Part shown: positions 13,378-28,387 of the stretch, piece by piece
Numbering within the stretch: position 1 is the stretch's first letter
Layout of the letters: each line of letters begins with the position of its first letter
Origin: Hybos culiciformis
Taxonomy: Eukaryota; Arthropoda; Insecta; Diptera; Hybotidae
NCBI GenBank assembly: GCA_964007475.1
Contig: OZ023274.1
Location: 103,339,372 to 103,403,371 of the forward strand
Length of the DNA: 64,000 nt
Reading direction: 5' to 3'
Translations under genes and position numbers: made by a program
The notes under the pieces: model-generated
What the model was told of the DNA's origin: nothing
The model's database searches: none
What the model saw: only the letters and a program-made list of their open reading frames with translations

Positions 13378-16300
13378 ATTTTAAAAACTTAACTTAAAAT
13401 TATATAAAAAAAAAACCAAAATATGTCAATTTTCAATTTGTTGAAATTCAAAGTGCACACATAAAGCTGAGATTTAATAGTTTTATTGTAATTTAAATAA
13501 AAATTTTAATAATTTTTTTTCGATTATTAAGAATTTTTTTTTTTTTAATTTTTAACTAAATTTTATAGTAAAATTAATTTTATTTATAAATGTATTTTTA
13601 TCGAGAAAAAAAATAACATTATTGTTACCAGTATTACTAAGAAAATTAAAATTTTAAGATAAATTGTGTAAATTTTGAGCTTGTAAAAACTTTCGATTTA
13701 AGTTTAATTATTAATATTCGAAAAAGATAATAATAATGTTCATTGATAAATGTCAAAAGATAGGAATATTTAAGAATTATTTTTTGATTTTTTGCACCTC
13801 AAGTGAAACAAATGAATATTAAATTCCGGATATCGGGTTATTATTGAGAAATATATTTATTACATTACTATACCTTTTTATTTCTTTTTATATTGATTTT
13901 TTACTATATAATAATCTAGCAGCGCTTCAAGTTTAAGTGAAAATGTATACCGAACGATTGAAACAATTTAAGTTATTTTTTTTTTCTGAGTTTTTTTACT
14001 GAGTGAATGTAATATAGTAACAACAAAATTGTTTTTAACATTATGTTTCTACAATTTTATACCAGCAGAAAAAAAATATAATACCAATTTTTTAGATATT
14101 CAACAAAATTTTCTGCCTCAAAATAACCTTTTTTTTCACCAATTGACTTTGTTGTTCTTATTTTATTATTATCTTACATACTCAAATAATTCTTTAATTT
14201 TGTACGAATGAGCTGTATCGTCAAAAAATGAAATAATAAATTTGGTGCAAAAAATCTGAACCAAAGGCACAATGTAATTGTACCAAATACAAAAAACTAA
14301 AAATTAAATATAAAACTAATTGGATGCTAAGTAAATTCTTAGTAAAATATATAAAAAAAATAATGTATCATATTAGATTTTTTTTTTATTTTTTTGAAAT
14401 CATGCATTTCTTTAATGCGACATTATTAAAAAAAAAACGACTGAATTGAATTATTGTATAAATATTTGTAAATGTAAATAAATTAAATATTTGTTCTCAA
14501 ATAAAATGTAATTAGGAAAAAAGAAATTTACCAAAAATAAAAGAGAACATCTCTTTTTTATTAAACTGAAAGAGCAGTAGAAATTATTTAATTAGAAAAA
14601 TATTTCGTGAATTTTTAATAAGGGCACGAAGATTTTCAAAATGTACCTGCAGAGATTTTCAAAATAGAGTTTTAATAAAAATTACTTTTTTAATTTAATT
14701 TTTTTTTTAACTATAGCCAATACAACGCTTCATCATTGTTATCATAATACAGCGTATGAAAATTTACTTCGTTTGAAAAACAAAGTAAATAGTTTATTAT
14801 GTAACGACAAATTTTAAAATAATAAATTTATTTTTGTCAACTAATGACAAAAAAACATTTTAATTAGAAAATTAATAATTGGATTCATTTAAGTTAAAAA
14901 GTTTAAAAAATTGAATGAGCTGTGAATATTGAATTGCTTTTAATAAGACAACAAATTGAACTAAAATTATTGGAAATAAAATTGATAAAAAATCAATAAG
15001 TTCGATACATAATTGTATAAAATATTTTATTCAAACATAATAAAATATAAAATGAAAAGAATAAAAAAAAAAAACCTAAATCACATAAAAAATTTGGTAA
15101 TAACTGGTGAAAAGCGAATAACGACATTCTTTGAATAATTTTTTTTTTCTCAACTACTGATTTCTATTGAAAAATTAATTTAATTGATTTAAGTAACTTA
15201 AATAATATTCATTTTGTCTCTTGTAAAGAAGCATAAATTTCTCAAATTCAAAAATGTAAATTATATAATAATAATAATAATAAAAATAATAATATTGTAA
15301 CATTGCCTATTTGGAATCGAAATTTTAATAAATATCTATTTCGTGCCATTAATTAAAAAAACACATAAGCCTATTGTGTATAAATAAATAAAATATAAAA
15401 TATAAATTATATTTTTGTATTTCTCACTCTAGAGTAAAAACAATTAACTTTTTTTTTATTTTGTATAATGATAATTGAGTTTTCCAAATTTTTAATTAAC
15501 ATTGTAAAGCTGATGAAAAAGTTTTATTGTCATATGCTCAACATGTTATGATTTATTTTGATTTTATAATTACTTTGGTAGAAAATTATACTTCAATGAA
15601 AATTAAGTCTTTTTCCAGTTAAACTGTTGCTGTTGTTAACACTTTTGTTTTAATTACATATTTCTGATAAAATTACTTTTAATTGAACTTAATTTATTAT
15701 TTTCACTTTGACCAAATTATTAACAGAAATTTAGAAACTGTAGCAAAATATAAAATATTAATTGTTAAAAAATTTAAAGCAATATTTTTAATTTTTTTTT
15801 AAAATGTATGTATGACTCGCTTGAACAAATTTTAAAAATCGCTTAAATAAAATAGAACGTTAAATTATATATAAAATATTAAATTCGGTGGTCAAAATTA
15901 AAGTAGAATATTGAAAAATGTTATTTTATAAATTTTGCTCTAGGAAAACGAAATTTTATAAACGAGATTTAAAAAACCAGATATTGAAAAACGAAATTAA
16001 AAAAAAAGAGTTAAAACAAACGACGAGATTTAAAAAAAACTAGATTTCGTTATACAACCAAAAAAAAAAACTTATTACGGTCTTTGATTCTGCTTGACAA
16101 ATCTACTCTCTTTAATTCTTAAAGGAAAACAAAAATGACTATTTTGGAAATGCCTGTCTTCTTAATTGTAACTATTTTAAAGATCAATGTCTTTTCATTA
16201 AATAAAAGTGATTGATTAAAGAAGAAATAAATTATTTAATGAACTATAGCCGAAGCCGTCTAAACAAGTGGTAATATCTGAAGCTTCTCTAATAATTATA

Positions 16301-18681
16301 TTGTTACTGATTTCAACATTTACAATGTTGTCTCTCATAATAAACATGAAATAAAAATTATTTTTAATTATTAATGAAATTTATAAATTGAGTTCTTTAC
16401 TTAAAATCAATATTCGACCGGAATATCCGAATTCGAAGTGATTTATATTTTGATAAAAGCTGAAATCCTTTCTGAGCTAAATGATCCATGTCAATGCAAA
16501 TCGACTTAATTTTTATGTGAAATGTATTTAAATATATTTTGTTTTTATTTTTTGTTTTTGAAAATGTACAAATATTTCAGCAAATAAAGTCGGCTTGTAT
16601 TAAGCTTAAGATTTAAATAAATTAATAAACAAAAAAAGGATCGGGAAGAGATTTACAACACATTATTAACATATTTTCTCTTCTTTAGTAATTCATATAT
16701 CCGTTTCATGATCAAAATTTGCGCAATGTACATTAAATAATAATTATTACTTTTTTTACTTAACTTTGTTATTTTTTTTATAACATTTATTGAATATTAT
16801 TATCAGCTGATTTTATTATTTAAATTTATTTTAAAATTTATTTATAAGATCTATAAGACGGTATAACTATTGTATAATTATTTTTTTTGTTTTATATGTG
16901 CTGTTAGTATAATTATTGTTATTGAAAAATGAATGCTAAATGCGTAAATAAAATATTTTTAAAATAAATAATAAATTTTTTCATTGAAAAATAATTTTTT
17001 GATAAATTTTATAAACGTATGAATGAGCATTATAAATAAGATAATACAGATATACACATTTACATAATAATTGTATGCATTATGAAGCGAAGAATAATAA
17101 ATTCAGGGTTTTTAAGAGCTCTAAGAAAATACGAAAATATTAAATGTCGTGAACATAAATCGAGGCATCTTCTAGCTATAAAAATACGTTTGATCTAGTA
17201 CAATCTCTTAATATAAATATACGATATTAGATTTACCCACGTAAATTTTATCCGAGCTGTTAAAATAAAAAGAAAACATTGGTGGAATATTTTTTAAAAT
17301 AAAACCATTTATACTTATTTTGCAAATATGTATAATATTATGTAATAGTTAATGTTTACAACAATAAAATGCTTCCAAAATATAATCAATATTTAAAATT
17401 ATTATGTACAATTTAAATTGGTTTTAGTCTTAAATTATGTTACATATCTGACGTAAAAAAAATCTTAAATCCTTTCTTCCCTCAAATAATGAAAACACTT
17501 AACTGATTTTTAATTTATATGTAATTAACTTTGTTTTATTTATTTAGTAGCGCAAAAATAGTATCATTAGGTTTAGGTACTTAAATTGATTTAAAATATT
17601 TTATATTAAATCTTAAATTAAAATATTTCATAATATAATTCATTTAATCAAACAAAGTCGTACCGCATAAAGACGATATTGGCAAGCCAATTTCGTAAAT
17701 GTACTTCGCTCTTAATTTTTTTTATTTTTCAGTACAATATAATGTATTGAATGCGGATTAACGTAAATTACAAGAATAAATACAAAAAATGCAAATTGTT
17801 TTTATAATGAACACTTTCACGGCCATTTGAAGTCTAAAAATATGTTGTTTATTTGTAAATATTACAACAAATAAACAACAACATTACGGTGTGGGAAAAT
17901 ATTATGAATTACGAAATATCATAAAGGAAGTGAGAAAGGTTGTTATAAAATAAATTATACTCATAAAAGTAAATAAAGATTTAGGAAACTTTGAAATATG
18001 ATATGTCGCCATCAGCCATAATAAAATATGTTTTATCTAAGCTGTGTCTTAAATGTATTGTAGTCTAAATATTTAAAAATATGTCTTAAATTATTTAAGA
18101 TTTAAGCTTATTAAAAATTATTCTAAATTACTTTACTAATATGAGACTAAGACGGGATAAACTTTTTGAATTGTGAAGTGTTTGAAAATTAGATTTTATT
18201 TTAATTTTGAAGATTAATTCGAATTGGAATCAATACTTTTTATTTGAATTTTGTATTTACTGTAATTTTAAAATTTGCAATATTAATATAATAAATTATT
18301 TGAATTATATTAATGTTTGTTCTTAAAAATAATTATTACTCTCAAATGCATTTTTAGTCGAACATAAAATTTTTGATAATTCAACACTAACATAGAATAA
18401 TCTTTAATTTTTCTATAGAAATTTTCTTTTAGTTCACGTTTTCAAATTTATTGTTCGTTTTTTCTAGACGGATTAAAATTTATGTTGGTGTTGGATTATT
18501 TATAATTTTTTAGTCCTATATACACACACTCTTTCCATAGGTTTTCATTTGCATATAATTATAAACTAAATTTCATTTTAAATTTTATATACTTCAGTCG
18601 TTTCAGTCGTCTAATTGATCTTATTATTATTTTATAATAAAATTTATTTTTATATATATATACAAATTAATTTAAAAAAAA
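13378..18681. other. Convergent intergenic region between the two transporter genes
   Basis: This holds the 3' flanks of both transporter genes. A candidate poly(A) signal for the plus gene is AATAAA at 13496-13501; for the minus gene TTTATT at 18643-18648. In such AT-rich DNA these words are common, so they are only suggestive. An ATA-type microsatellite lies near 15263-15295. No exon with splice sites or protein domain was seen. Confidence 0.6.
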
Positions 18682-21600
18682 TTAAGCACGTATTCCATTT
18701 TTCGTTTTATTTTCCGCTTTTCTTTTTTCCCATGCGTTAACACACGTCAATGGATAGCAAAGGAAGGCTGATAATGTTATCAAGGTACCAGCGAAATAAA
18801 ATGTTACATCCACACTACCAAAAGCTTCGGCAAGAGCTCCTAAAACAATAAAAATATAATTAAATATCTTATTGGAGTATATAATAAATTAATACATAAA
18901 TAAAAATGTAATAAAGAAACAATTTAAAAAAAATAATAATACCTGCGACAGGTGCACCAATAGCAGCCGCTAAGCCTTGACCAAGCATCAAAAATCCAAA
19001 AGCGTTAGTTAGTTTTTCCAAACCCATCAAATCCACTGCAATCAAGGATCGAAGAGCCGAAAAACATGCTAGAATAAAAACACAATTATTATTATTAAAT
19101 ACTATACCCATATTGAAATTTTTTTACCGATACAAATTCCAAAAAATACTGCAAATGTAAACTGAGTGGCATTGCTAACGTCTAAGTAACCTATAGTAAT
19201 TGTAGCTATACCACCAGCAGTAATAGCTATATTACTCAAGCATAAAGGAGTAATACCCTTGACTGAGCTAAGTGCACCACAAACTATCCTAGCCACTGTA
19301 TTGACTGCACCAATAGCAGAAACAATTAGAGTAGCAGTATTATCGTCCATTCCTCGATCCATTGCTCTCTTTTTGATATTAATAAAAGGCACAAAGAAGC
19401 CCATCATTGTTAAGAAACCTGACGTGCAAAGCAACATAAATGATGGAGATTTCAAAAGCTCAACATCTAGCATAGTTTTCAATGTTCTACGAACTGCTTC
19501 TGGAAATAGTCTACAACCAGTTTTTTTACTTCTCTCATCAAGGTCTTGTTTAGTTGGTAACCGAGTAACTGATAAATGGTAACCGAGTGATGATTGTGAG
19601 GTATACTGTGACAATTTAACTAAAGATCCAGTAAAAAATACGTCATCTCGATACATCGGACGGGTTTCTGCGTGCTTTTCTTGTCTTAAATCTTTGTTAC
19701 TCTTACTGCTAGCCTGATCAAGCGGCCTTCTTCCTGAAACTGTATGTCGTCTTCCTGATGGAGATGCTGCTGTTATAACAGCTTTCGTTTCATTATTGGT
19801 TGTTAGAAGATTTTCGTTTTCTTCCTCATTTTCTCCAACGGTGGTTAGTTCCTTAGTTTTAGTAAAATTGGTGGCTGGTTCATTATGTGGGGTAGTTGGT
19901 TGAGATTTTCTAAGATTTTTCAATTCCGTACCTTTATTGGATGCAGAAAGTCTTCGCTCTAGATTGACACCTCGGAAAACTTCAGCAGCGGTAGGATAAT
20001 GATGTGATGAAACTCCACTAAAATATTAGCATAATTTGTGAACATAAACATGATACTAAATTTTTGTAATAATGATTGAAAAAATTACCTATAAGTATTA
20101 TGAGCTGAATTAGGAACTGAGTAAGCAAATCTTCCTTCAGGTAATGGCCTAGATGAGAGTCTTGTTTTGTGATTAGCTGCAATTTCATCACGTAATTTTT
20201 TCGATTCATTATCATTATCATCAGTTTCATCGTTACAAACTTCTAATTCAACCGGCTGAATTGGTCTATATGCTATACCGCATATTCCACACAAAAGTAT
20301 TATTCCTGCTTGAATAAGTAAATTACCTCTCCAACCAGTTTTTTCTACAAAGTAAGTGGTAAGCGGTGCAAAAACAAAAGTTCCAACTCCCGAACCACAT
20401 AATGCAATTCCAGTAGCAACTGCTCTCCTGGAAGAAAAAAAATTAATATTAAAATTAAAATATAAATAATATTGCTTAGTGTTAGTTCTCGACCGACGCG
20501 ACGCATCGCGTACAAATAGTTTTTTTCAGTATTGGAAGTTTACCAAATAGGACCAAAAGCACGTAAAATATTTTTTTTAAGTAAATCTAACTATTTTGAT
20601 AGCTTACTAACCATTTTTCAAAATAATATCCAATAATAACAACTGATGGAATATAAATAAAACAAAATCCAATTCCACCAATTATTCCGTAGGTTATAAA
20701 TAAAAATTCCACACTTGTTGCGTAATAGGATACTCCAAATGCAATGCTCGCAATTATTGATCCTAAAAAATAAAACATATTATAGCTTAAAATAATTTAG
20801 GTGAATATTTATATAAATGAATTTCTGTCAGGCTGTCTGCCCTGTGTGGGAAAGATCAGCTCAAAAACTATTCGGCGAATTGAATTGAAACTTTGGCACA
20901 GAGTTTTTTTTCAACAAGATCTGAGTCGAGAATTTTGTTTGTGATCTGTGTGCGAAGTACGTTTTATTTACGCATAGATCATCCTCGAAAATTTAGATTC
21001 GAAACATTATGCCAATTTAAAATAGTCTTACATTAAAAAAAAATATTAGATATGAGATTGTATGTAATAAATAATATGTAATTATTATGAATTTGGTTAC
21101 GTCTTATTCGTGAGTGTAAATTGAGATAGTTTTTGTGATCGTACGAAAGCTAATTCCTTGTTAGAAAAAATTTAACTGAAAAATGTCTTATTTCTACCTG
21201 CTATTGTAACTGGACGGAAACCAAATTTATTCGTTAATGCTGATACAAATGGCCCAGCTATCAAGTAAAATCCACTTAACAATGAACTCACTAACGCCAC
21301 ATAACCCTTCGATATACCAAAATCTGATTGAACTTTCTCCAATATCATTCCGGAACTGAAAACTATTCCATCGACAATAACGTTACATAAAAATGCTGCT
21401 ATCTGAAGAGTAAAATAATATTTTTTATTTTTTTTTTTAATTGGAATAAAATTGTTAGTTTGTGTTTATTATTATTTTTTTTTATTTTATTTTACCATTA
21501 CAACCCATGCCCAACCACCATCAGGAGGTACAACAACATGAACTGCTGCGCTTTTTGTTTCAACATCTTTATTGTTTAATTTTTCCAATTCAAATTTATC

Positions 21601-23257
21601 ATTAATCTTCGGTGTAGAGTCAGGTGTGTTTTGTGGTGGCATTTTATCTAAAATCGCAAGAATAAATATGGTTAGAACTTATTTAGTTACTATAATGTAA
21701 AAAAAACGATAAGAATAAAACTCTTCTCAATTAATTATTTTAAAAAGCTAAAATTTTTCAGTTGATAAAGTGGGTAACGGGCGAATGTGATGGTACGATC
21801 GTATTCAATCATGGAAAGAACAATAATATTATAAATATCAGGGGCTTATGATGAATTGGCTTCGATATAATTTTGATAACTTTGACTTTGAAACGACATT
21901 CTCTACCATAATATCTTTCCATAATTAAAATTATAATAAGACTGGTAAATCTAATATTTCTGTTTATATATTTGTTTTAACGAAACGCTATAAGAAAACG
22001 GACATAAGTTTAATCTTGTGAAGCCGGAAGTGACGGGTGAAATCAACTTGGGAAAAATGAAGAGAAACCTCATATGAATGGGCCCCTTTACGTGCCTCGA
22101 TCGAGTTAAGTGTATTTTAACATGTAGAAAGAAAGATAATCATGTATTTTTCAAAATTTAAATCTAATTTTTTATCTTATAAATTCAAATTGCGCCTTTT
22201 TAAGGCCAAGGTTTTTGTAATATTCGCATTTATACTAATTCAAAATTATAATAAAAACTTAAGTGCCTCACTTATATAAATTATCAAATAAAACTAAAAT
22301 TTTGCGTAGATTTGTCACATTGTTGATAACGCGACGACCTTCATACAATCGTTGGAAAATATAATTTTATGAAGTTTCAGCCGGTAATCGAAACTTTATG
22401 TTATAAAACACAATTTTGATATTAAAAAGCAATTTAATAGTTTGCAATTAAGGAATTCATTAATCCAATTAAAAAATTATAAATTCCTTTCTTTTATTGT
22501 ACATGAGTAGAACTTGAACTCATGCTTGTTTTCTTAGTTTCAACCCTGGACGTCTTATTCTAACTAATTTTAGTTTAGCGGAATTACAAATCATGTATAA
22601 TTCTGCTTAAAGTTGAGTTTTGTAATCCAATATATAATCTGTTTTTAAACATAAGAAAAGCCCGGCTGTCGATAATAAATAAATAAATAAATAAAATCAA
22701 AATAAAAATTCTTTTTGCCTTTATTTTAAGTACAAAATGATAGATACATTTATGTTTTTTTATGTATAAAATTTTAGAAATTCTTTCTTATTACTGAATC
22801 AATCCTTAAAATAAGTATGCAAAAAAAAAAAGTTAAATAAATAAATATAAATAAAAACAAAATATAAAACAATGTTGCGCGTACAAATAATTATTTTTTT
22901 TACTATAAAAAAAACAGGGTCAACGTACTTATTTAGAACTAGACAAAATGTAATTCGCTTGAATTAAAAATGATTAATTTGAATTTGTGCCAAAGATTTT
23001 TATATTCGTTTGATTAAAAGATTTTATTGGTAATTAAAAATTAAGTTTCAATATTTTCGAATTAAAGAATTTTTCATTTGTAATTTTTATTTTAATTAAT
23101 ATACCTAACACATGTACATATCATAAATAAGCTCAATATTTTTCCCGCCAAATTAAAATATTCAAAAAAAATTAACGTGTAAAATTTTAGATATCAGTTC
23201 TTAGTATCTAAAAAAAAAAAATACAATCTGAATTAAAAATTTATGCTTACCAGACAT
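18682..23257 (-). CDS. SLC16-type monocarboxylate transporter paralog, 8 exons, ~675 aa
   Basis: Minus-strand exons in order: 23251-23257, 21496-21647, 21198-21402, 20612-20762, 20089-20427, 19128-20017, 18943-19068, 18682-18839. They total 2028 nt with no internal stop. The first exon gives only ATG TCT G before donor GTAAGC; if it is wrong, the ATG at 21642 gives a protein 4 residues shorter. The SLC16 signature DGGWAW is at residues 45-50. The TM4-5 motif reads YYFEKWRAVATG. TM8 carries N524 and R528, as in the neighbour. The loop between TM6 and TM7 (about residues 228-475) is Ser, Arg and acid-rich and contains a 26-residue block (404-429) shared with the neighbouring transporter. The C-terminus is short and basic (ends EKRKAENKTKNGIRA). 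Probably a 12-segment plasma-membrane carrier for a monocarboxylate-like solute; the substrate cannot be read from the sequence. Confidence 0.9.
20822..20960 (+). repeat. Dispersed repeat copy A, in an intron of the second transporter gene
   Basis: The segment contains a stretch of CTGTC/CTGTG words followed by GGGAAAGATCAGCTCAAAAA, then CTATTCGGCGAATTGAATTG and an AACTTTGGCACAGA block. A related copy lies at 28388-28500 in the same order. The pattern resembles common insect interspersed repeats. The ends are not clear and the element class is not known to me. Confidence 0.6.
21648..23250 (-). other. Intron 1 of the second transporter gene (1.6 kb)
   Basis: On the minus strand the donor is GTAAGC just below 23251 and the acceptor TTTTAG ends at 21648. 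It is AT-rich with a few less biased patches (22000-22110). No exon, domain or readable repeat end was found. Confidence 0.6.
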
Positions 23258-24914
23258 ATTTTATGTTTATCTTTTAATAATCAAAAAATTATTTGTTTAA
23301 TAATTTGATAATAAATATTATTTTTGGGGTTCTAAGTGACATGCAATTTTAATTTATACTAAAAAAAAATTTTTTTACTAGTTTTAAGTTATTTAATGCT
23401 CTTAAAAATAAAATTTTAATTTAATCAGTTTTTAAACTCATGAACAGTGAGAACCTGCTATGTCATTACGATTCGACATTTTCTAATTCAATAATTCTTA
23501 CGATTCGATAATTAAAACTTGTGACTTTTAAATTTTCTTTTTCATTATCAAAATAATAATAATCTAAGCTAATAAAAAAGAGATTATTATTGAATGATAA
23601 CATTATTATATGTATACTGTAATGCTTAATATGTGTAGTATGGATAGAATTGTATAATTCGATATGAGTTTTTGAGAAACTCACAAATTAGGGTTCTCTA
23701 AAATCAATTTTCCTAAAACTGAAATTGATTTTATTTTCAGTATTAGGTATAATTTAAAAACAATTAATTGCAATTTTCTGAAATAAGTAAGTTCTGATTT
23801 ATGTAATAATAAAAATAAATTGAAAAAAAAAAAAATAAACTAAAAATAGTTTTTTAAGAATCACCCTAATTTTAAAATTCACAAAAAATAACAAATTTGC
23901 AAATGCGCTATTCCAAAATTCATAAATCATTTTAAAAACATTATTATTTGTAAAATGCATAATAAAAATAAAAAAAAACTGCCTATTTATTTGTTATTGA
24001 GATAAGAATTTCTTTAATACACTGCGTATGGATGGTAAATATTTTCATTTTTGCAAAAGAAACCGGAATACCAAGAATACATTTTACTTCCTGTGTCAAA
24101 TTGCCTTTTAAAAAAAACATAACACAAAGTACAATGTTTTGGTAAAATAAAGTAGTCGTGCACATAAATATGTATTTATATATATAGCAACATTATTTAT
24201 ATAGAGTTTTTTAAAAGACAAAACACAAATCAGAATAAAAATAAAATTATTTTTAGAATATTTTTCTAAAAACAAACGCGTACATATTCTTTTAACATAC
24301 ATAATCTGGCGGCTCCTATAGAATTATTTTTAAACACATATTATTTTGAAAATGGTTGCTCCAAAGTATTTTTAATTTCGCGCCTTTACAAAATTATATA
24401 AATTTTGTATATTTAGACTTAGAGGCTTGTCTTTATTTTTATTGCTTATAGAAAATATTAAAAAAAAAATTGTAGAAATATAATCATACAATTATTTACA
24501 CTATTTGCCACCAAAGAAATAGCATCTTCAGATCTTGCATAAGTTGTGTATTTTTCGCAGTTAAAGGTACCCATTATAGACAATTTTTGCTTATTCTTAT
24601 TAAAGTTTGCATTAGTCTACATCTGCACTTGGAAATGCAATAGAAATAGTATAGACTTTGAATTTTATTTCTCAATTTTATATCATTAAAATGTTTTGTA
24701 TATAAATATACATATTTATAAACTGAGAAGTTTGGCCCAACTTCTCCCGATTTGTTTTAGATTTTTATTTAATTTTATTGGAATATTTGGAATCTTTTTT
24801 CCGACTGTTAAACATAGTCTATTTAGTGCTGAATATTAATCAAAATCTTCAATAGTTTTTGAGTTCAAGCCGAACATAATATTGAACATATATTTATTTA
24901 ACAGATAAGAAAAA

Positions 24915-24946
24915 TTCTGTATAATGGGTATTCTGTATAATGGGTA
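24915..24946. repeat. 16-bp tandem duplication
   Basis: Two perfect copies of TTCTGTATAATGGGTA follow each other directly. Confidence 0.9.
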
Positions 24947-26760
24947 TAATGGAAATGACAGAAAAGTTAAGTTAAATATTGAACAAAAAAAAATTAAGTG
25001 TTAATATTTATTTGTTCCCGAGTGTATAATATACGACTGAATGTATTTTATATATTTTATGTATATTTTCTTTTAGTGATTCAATATTCCATAAAATAAT
25101 ATTTATTATAAAAATATTCATGTCTTTCTTTCGCAATCAAATTCTCATTTAAAAATAAAATTCAGACGAAAAAAAAAATACTATATGAACTCTAAGAAAA
25201 AGGTTAAAAATATGAATTGATTTCTAAACTAAACACTTAACTTAATACCTAGCAGACTTTACGTCAGCTATAATATTGTCTAACGTTTTTCTTTTTTTTA
25301 AACCTATCTAAGACTAATTCAATTAATTATTTTTTTTTAGGAATTTGCAGAGTTTAGTGACCGACTGACAGATTGAGTGAATAAATATGTACCCATATAT
25401 ATTTTTTTTAATATCAATAATAATTAAATTGGATTTTTTTTTTTAAATCAAAATGTGATATGCGAAGATATTTATTTCCAATATTTTTTTTTTCTTCTTA
25501 ATTTTTGTCTTAATTGAAATGATGTTCAATAAATTATACGCAATTTATTCAATTAAAATGTAAGGCTACAAAATGTTGTACGTTCATTATTATATATTAA
25601 ACATTATGTTGAGATATGAGATAAATGTTAAATTTTTTTTTTAAGAACATATTTGAAAAAATTATTTCCATCTAGATTTTCGACAAAAAAAAATATAAAA
25701 TTTTGTAACCATAATCTTCAGATCATAATTAATAAATTTGAAAACATAAACTTTGACCAAAAAAATAAAATTTAATATGACAGAGTTTCAAGATCTTTTA
25801 GACTTTTTGTAAATAAAAAACCGTCGCCAAAGTCGGTTATTAATCTGCACATGAGAATAAAAAATTATTTAAATTTTTTTTAAATAATAATCGAATAAAA
25901 ATAAAAATTTAATAATTTCCTTGATTTTGAAAATCTAAAATTTATCAATTGTCGTGAAAACATAAAATTAATTTTTGTGTGATAAAATTTATAGTTAATA
26001 TTTTCTAGTTTTTTAATAACATTTTCTTAAGCATTTTTGACTTATAAGAGCGTGACATACACATAAGTCATAAAATAAACAAAATAACAAAAAGTTGAAT
26101 TTTTTTTCATAATGCGTCACTTATTTTTTTATTTATTTTTTTCAATAAACATATAAAAATGAAACATATATGCACATAAACATATTATGTTACCACGTGC
26201 GGAAGCATAGATTTATTTATCTTTATTTTAATTTTTATTTTTTTTTTTATTTTTAAGAAAAATAAATTTTCATGAAATTTGAGACTATTAATTTTATATT
26301 AGATGAACCGACATTTAAAATTTTTTTTTGGTTTTTTAATTAATAAAATATTATTATAAAAATATAGTTAATAGATGGATGGATTTTTTTTTTGTAACAC
26401 AGATCGATATATGCATATTTTGTAAACAACTATCAGTTATATTTTATATATGTAGGTAGTATATGGATTTTGTACAATATAAAAATCGAGAAAAACGGGT
26501 TTAAAAATTTTAATGCATTTTTATCTATGTTTAGTAGTTATTTAAAATAAATTTCAATCAAATATATTAAAGTCATCTTTAATATTCTAATGTCAATAAA
26601 AGATTCAAATAATTACATCAAATTTTGATTAACTCAATGCGCGCTTTTTTATTTATACAGCAGAAATAAATTAATTTTTTTATTCCCAAAACAACCCTTA
26701 CTTCAAAATATAATTTATCAAATTCTACATTATATAAATTTGGTCCTCCTTCTAGATTAA

Positions 26761-26800
26761 GTTTATTTTATAAAGTGTACATTTATTTTATAAAGTGTAA
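26761..26800. repeat. 20-bp tandem duplication
   Basis: Two adjacent copies of a 20-bp unit whose shared core is TTTATTTTATAAAGTGTA; only the first and last bases differ. Confidence 0.9.
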
Positions 26801-28387
26801 TATTTTTATTAAAATTATAAAATTATTGATCTTGATGTATATAATATTTTAAAGTACAAGTCAAAAATTTTGTTTCAAAATAAATTAAATAAATTAATAA
26901 AAAATATAAATGAATTATTTAGTTAGCGAGGGAATGTAGATATATATATATATATAACAACTAATTAAGTAATGTAAAAAATTATTATTTATTCTACATT
27001 GTTTCCAGTTTCTTCACAACTATTTTCTATACACTCAGTTAGTGAAGTGAACTTTTAATTAAATATTTATACTTTATTAATATGCTTCTTTTTTTCTTTT
27101 TTTTTGTTGTTATTGATAAAGTATTGTATATAAATTTATTAATATAATAATATTAAAAAAAATAATAATAAAGAAGCTTGTTTTGGACTCATTCAGATGT
27201 GTAAATAACAGCAACATAATGAATGAATGACTATATAAAAATAAGAAATTGTTCACCCATTCATTTCTCAAGTTTTTTTTTTAATATATATTGTAAATGA
27301 AAAATAAATAAAAATGTTTAATTATGTAAAAAAAAAAATTATATTTTCGATTACAATAAAAATTATTATCAAATTAGGTCAAAAGGGTGTTGCATTTTGT
27401 TATTTCTTGTTAATTAAAAAAAAAAGAAAACGATGATAGGAAATCATGAGTTAAATTGATAATCCATTTTATTATTATTATTTCATTGTCTCTAAAGAAG
27501 AAATACAATTTTTTTTAAGATAACAAGAAAAAAAAAGGTTAAATATCAATCATAATAATAATTATTGATTCGTCCATGAGAAACAAGAGCATTTTATATG
27601 GATAGGATACGATAATATTCTTAATTATTCTTATTATTTTTAATTTAGTTTGTTCTTTGAATTTTATACGATATACACTATCAGAATATATTAATATTTT
27701 GAAGATTTACAACTTAATTGATTATAAAAATTTTATTTATTTTGTTCAACGTATACAGGTATCCTTACATATTTATTTATTTTTAGTTCAACAATAAAAT
27801 AACTACATTATATAGAATTTAAATTAGAAGAATATATTTTCAGCCTAGAGAACCTTGGTACACTAACTGAATTAGGTTATTAAATTGAAAGTCACACTTT
27901 AAAGAAAGCTAAAGAAATTCAAACCGAATTTTTCTGGAATAAATCCTTAAAAAGTTATTATTTAATACAAATTTTACTAAAAAGCTTAATACTTTTATCT
28001 GTTCACTTCGAAGTTATAGAGCTCTTGTCAGTGAAATAAAAAAAAAAATAAAGCCACGAAATTAATACAAACACACATGAGCACATGTACACAAAATAAT
28101 AAACTTTGATAAAATAATAAAATTCTCTTTAAAAATTGAGGCTAAATTTTTATGTCTTTCGCTTTTTGTTGTTATATTGAACTATGAATTTACATTATAG
28201 TATAGAGGCTCAGATAAGATAAGCAAAAATTAAATCAGAATGTCAAAGAAAAAAAAATATTATTTGCAAATTTTTTTTCAAATATTGCATAACTTTGTGA
28301 TACTTAACTAAAAATGTCTGTAATAAATATAATAATTATAAAAATATAACCTAAAAATATATATTATTTAAAAATGTATATGAAAAT

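Noticed and set aside
19259..19582. 107-codon plus-strand frame
   Set aside because: It is the antisense of the large exon of the second transporter gene.
20485..20512. CpG-rich patch CGACCGACGCGACGCATCGCG in an intron
   Set aside because: Unusual composition but too short and without repeat or binding-site context to call.
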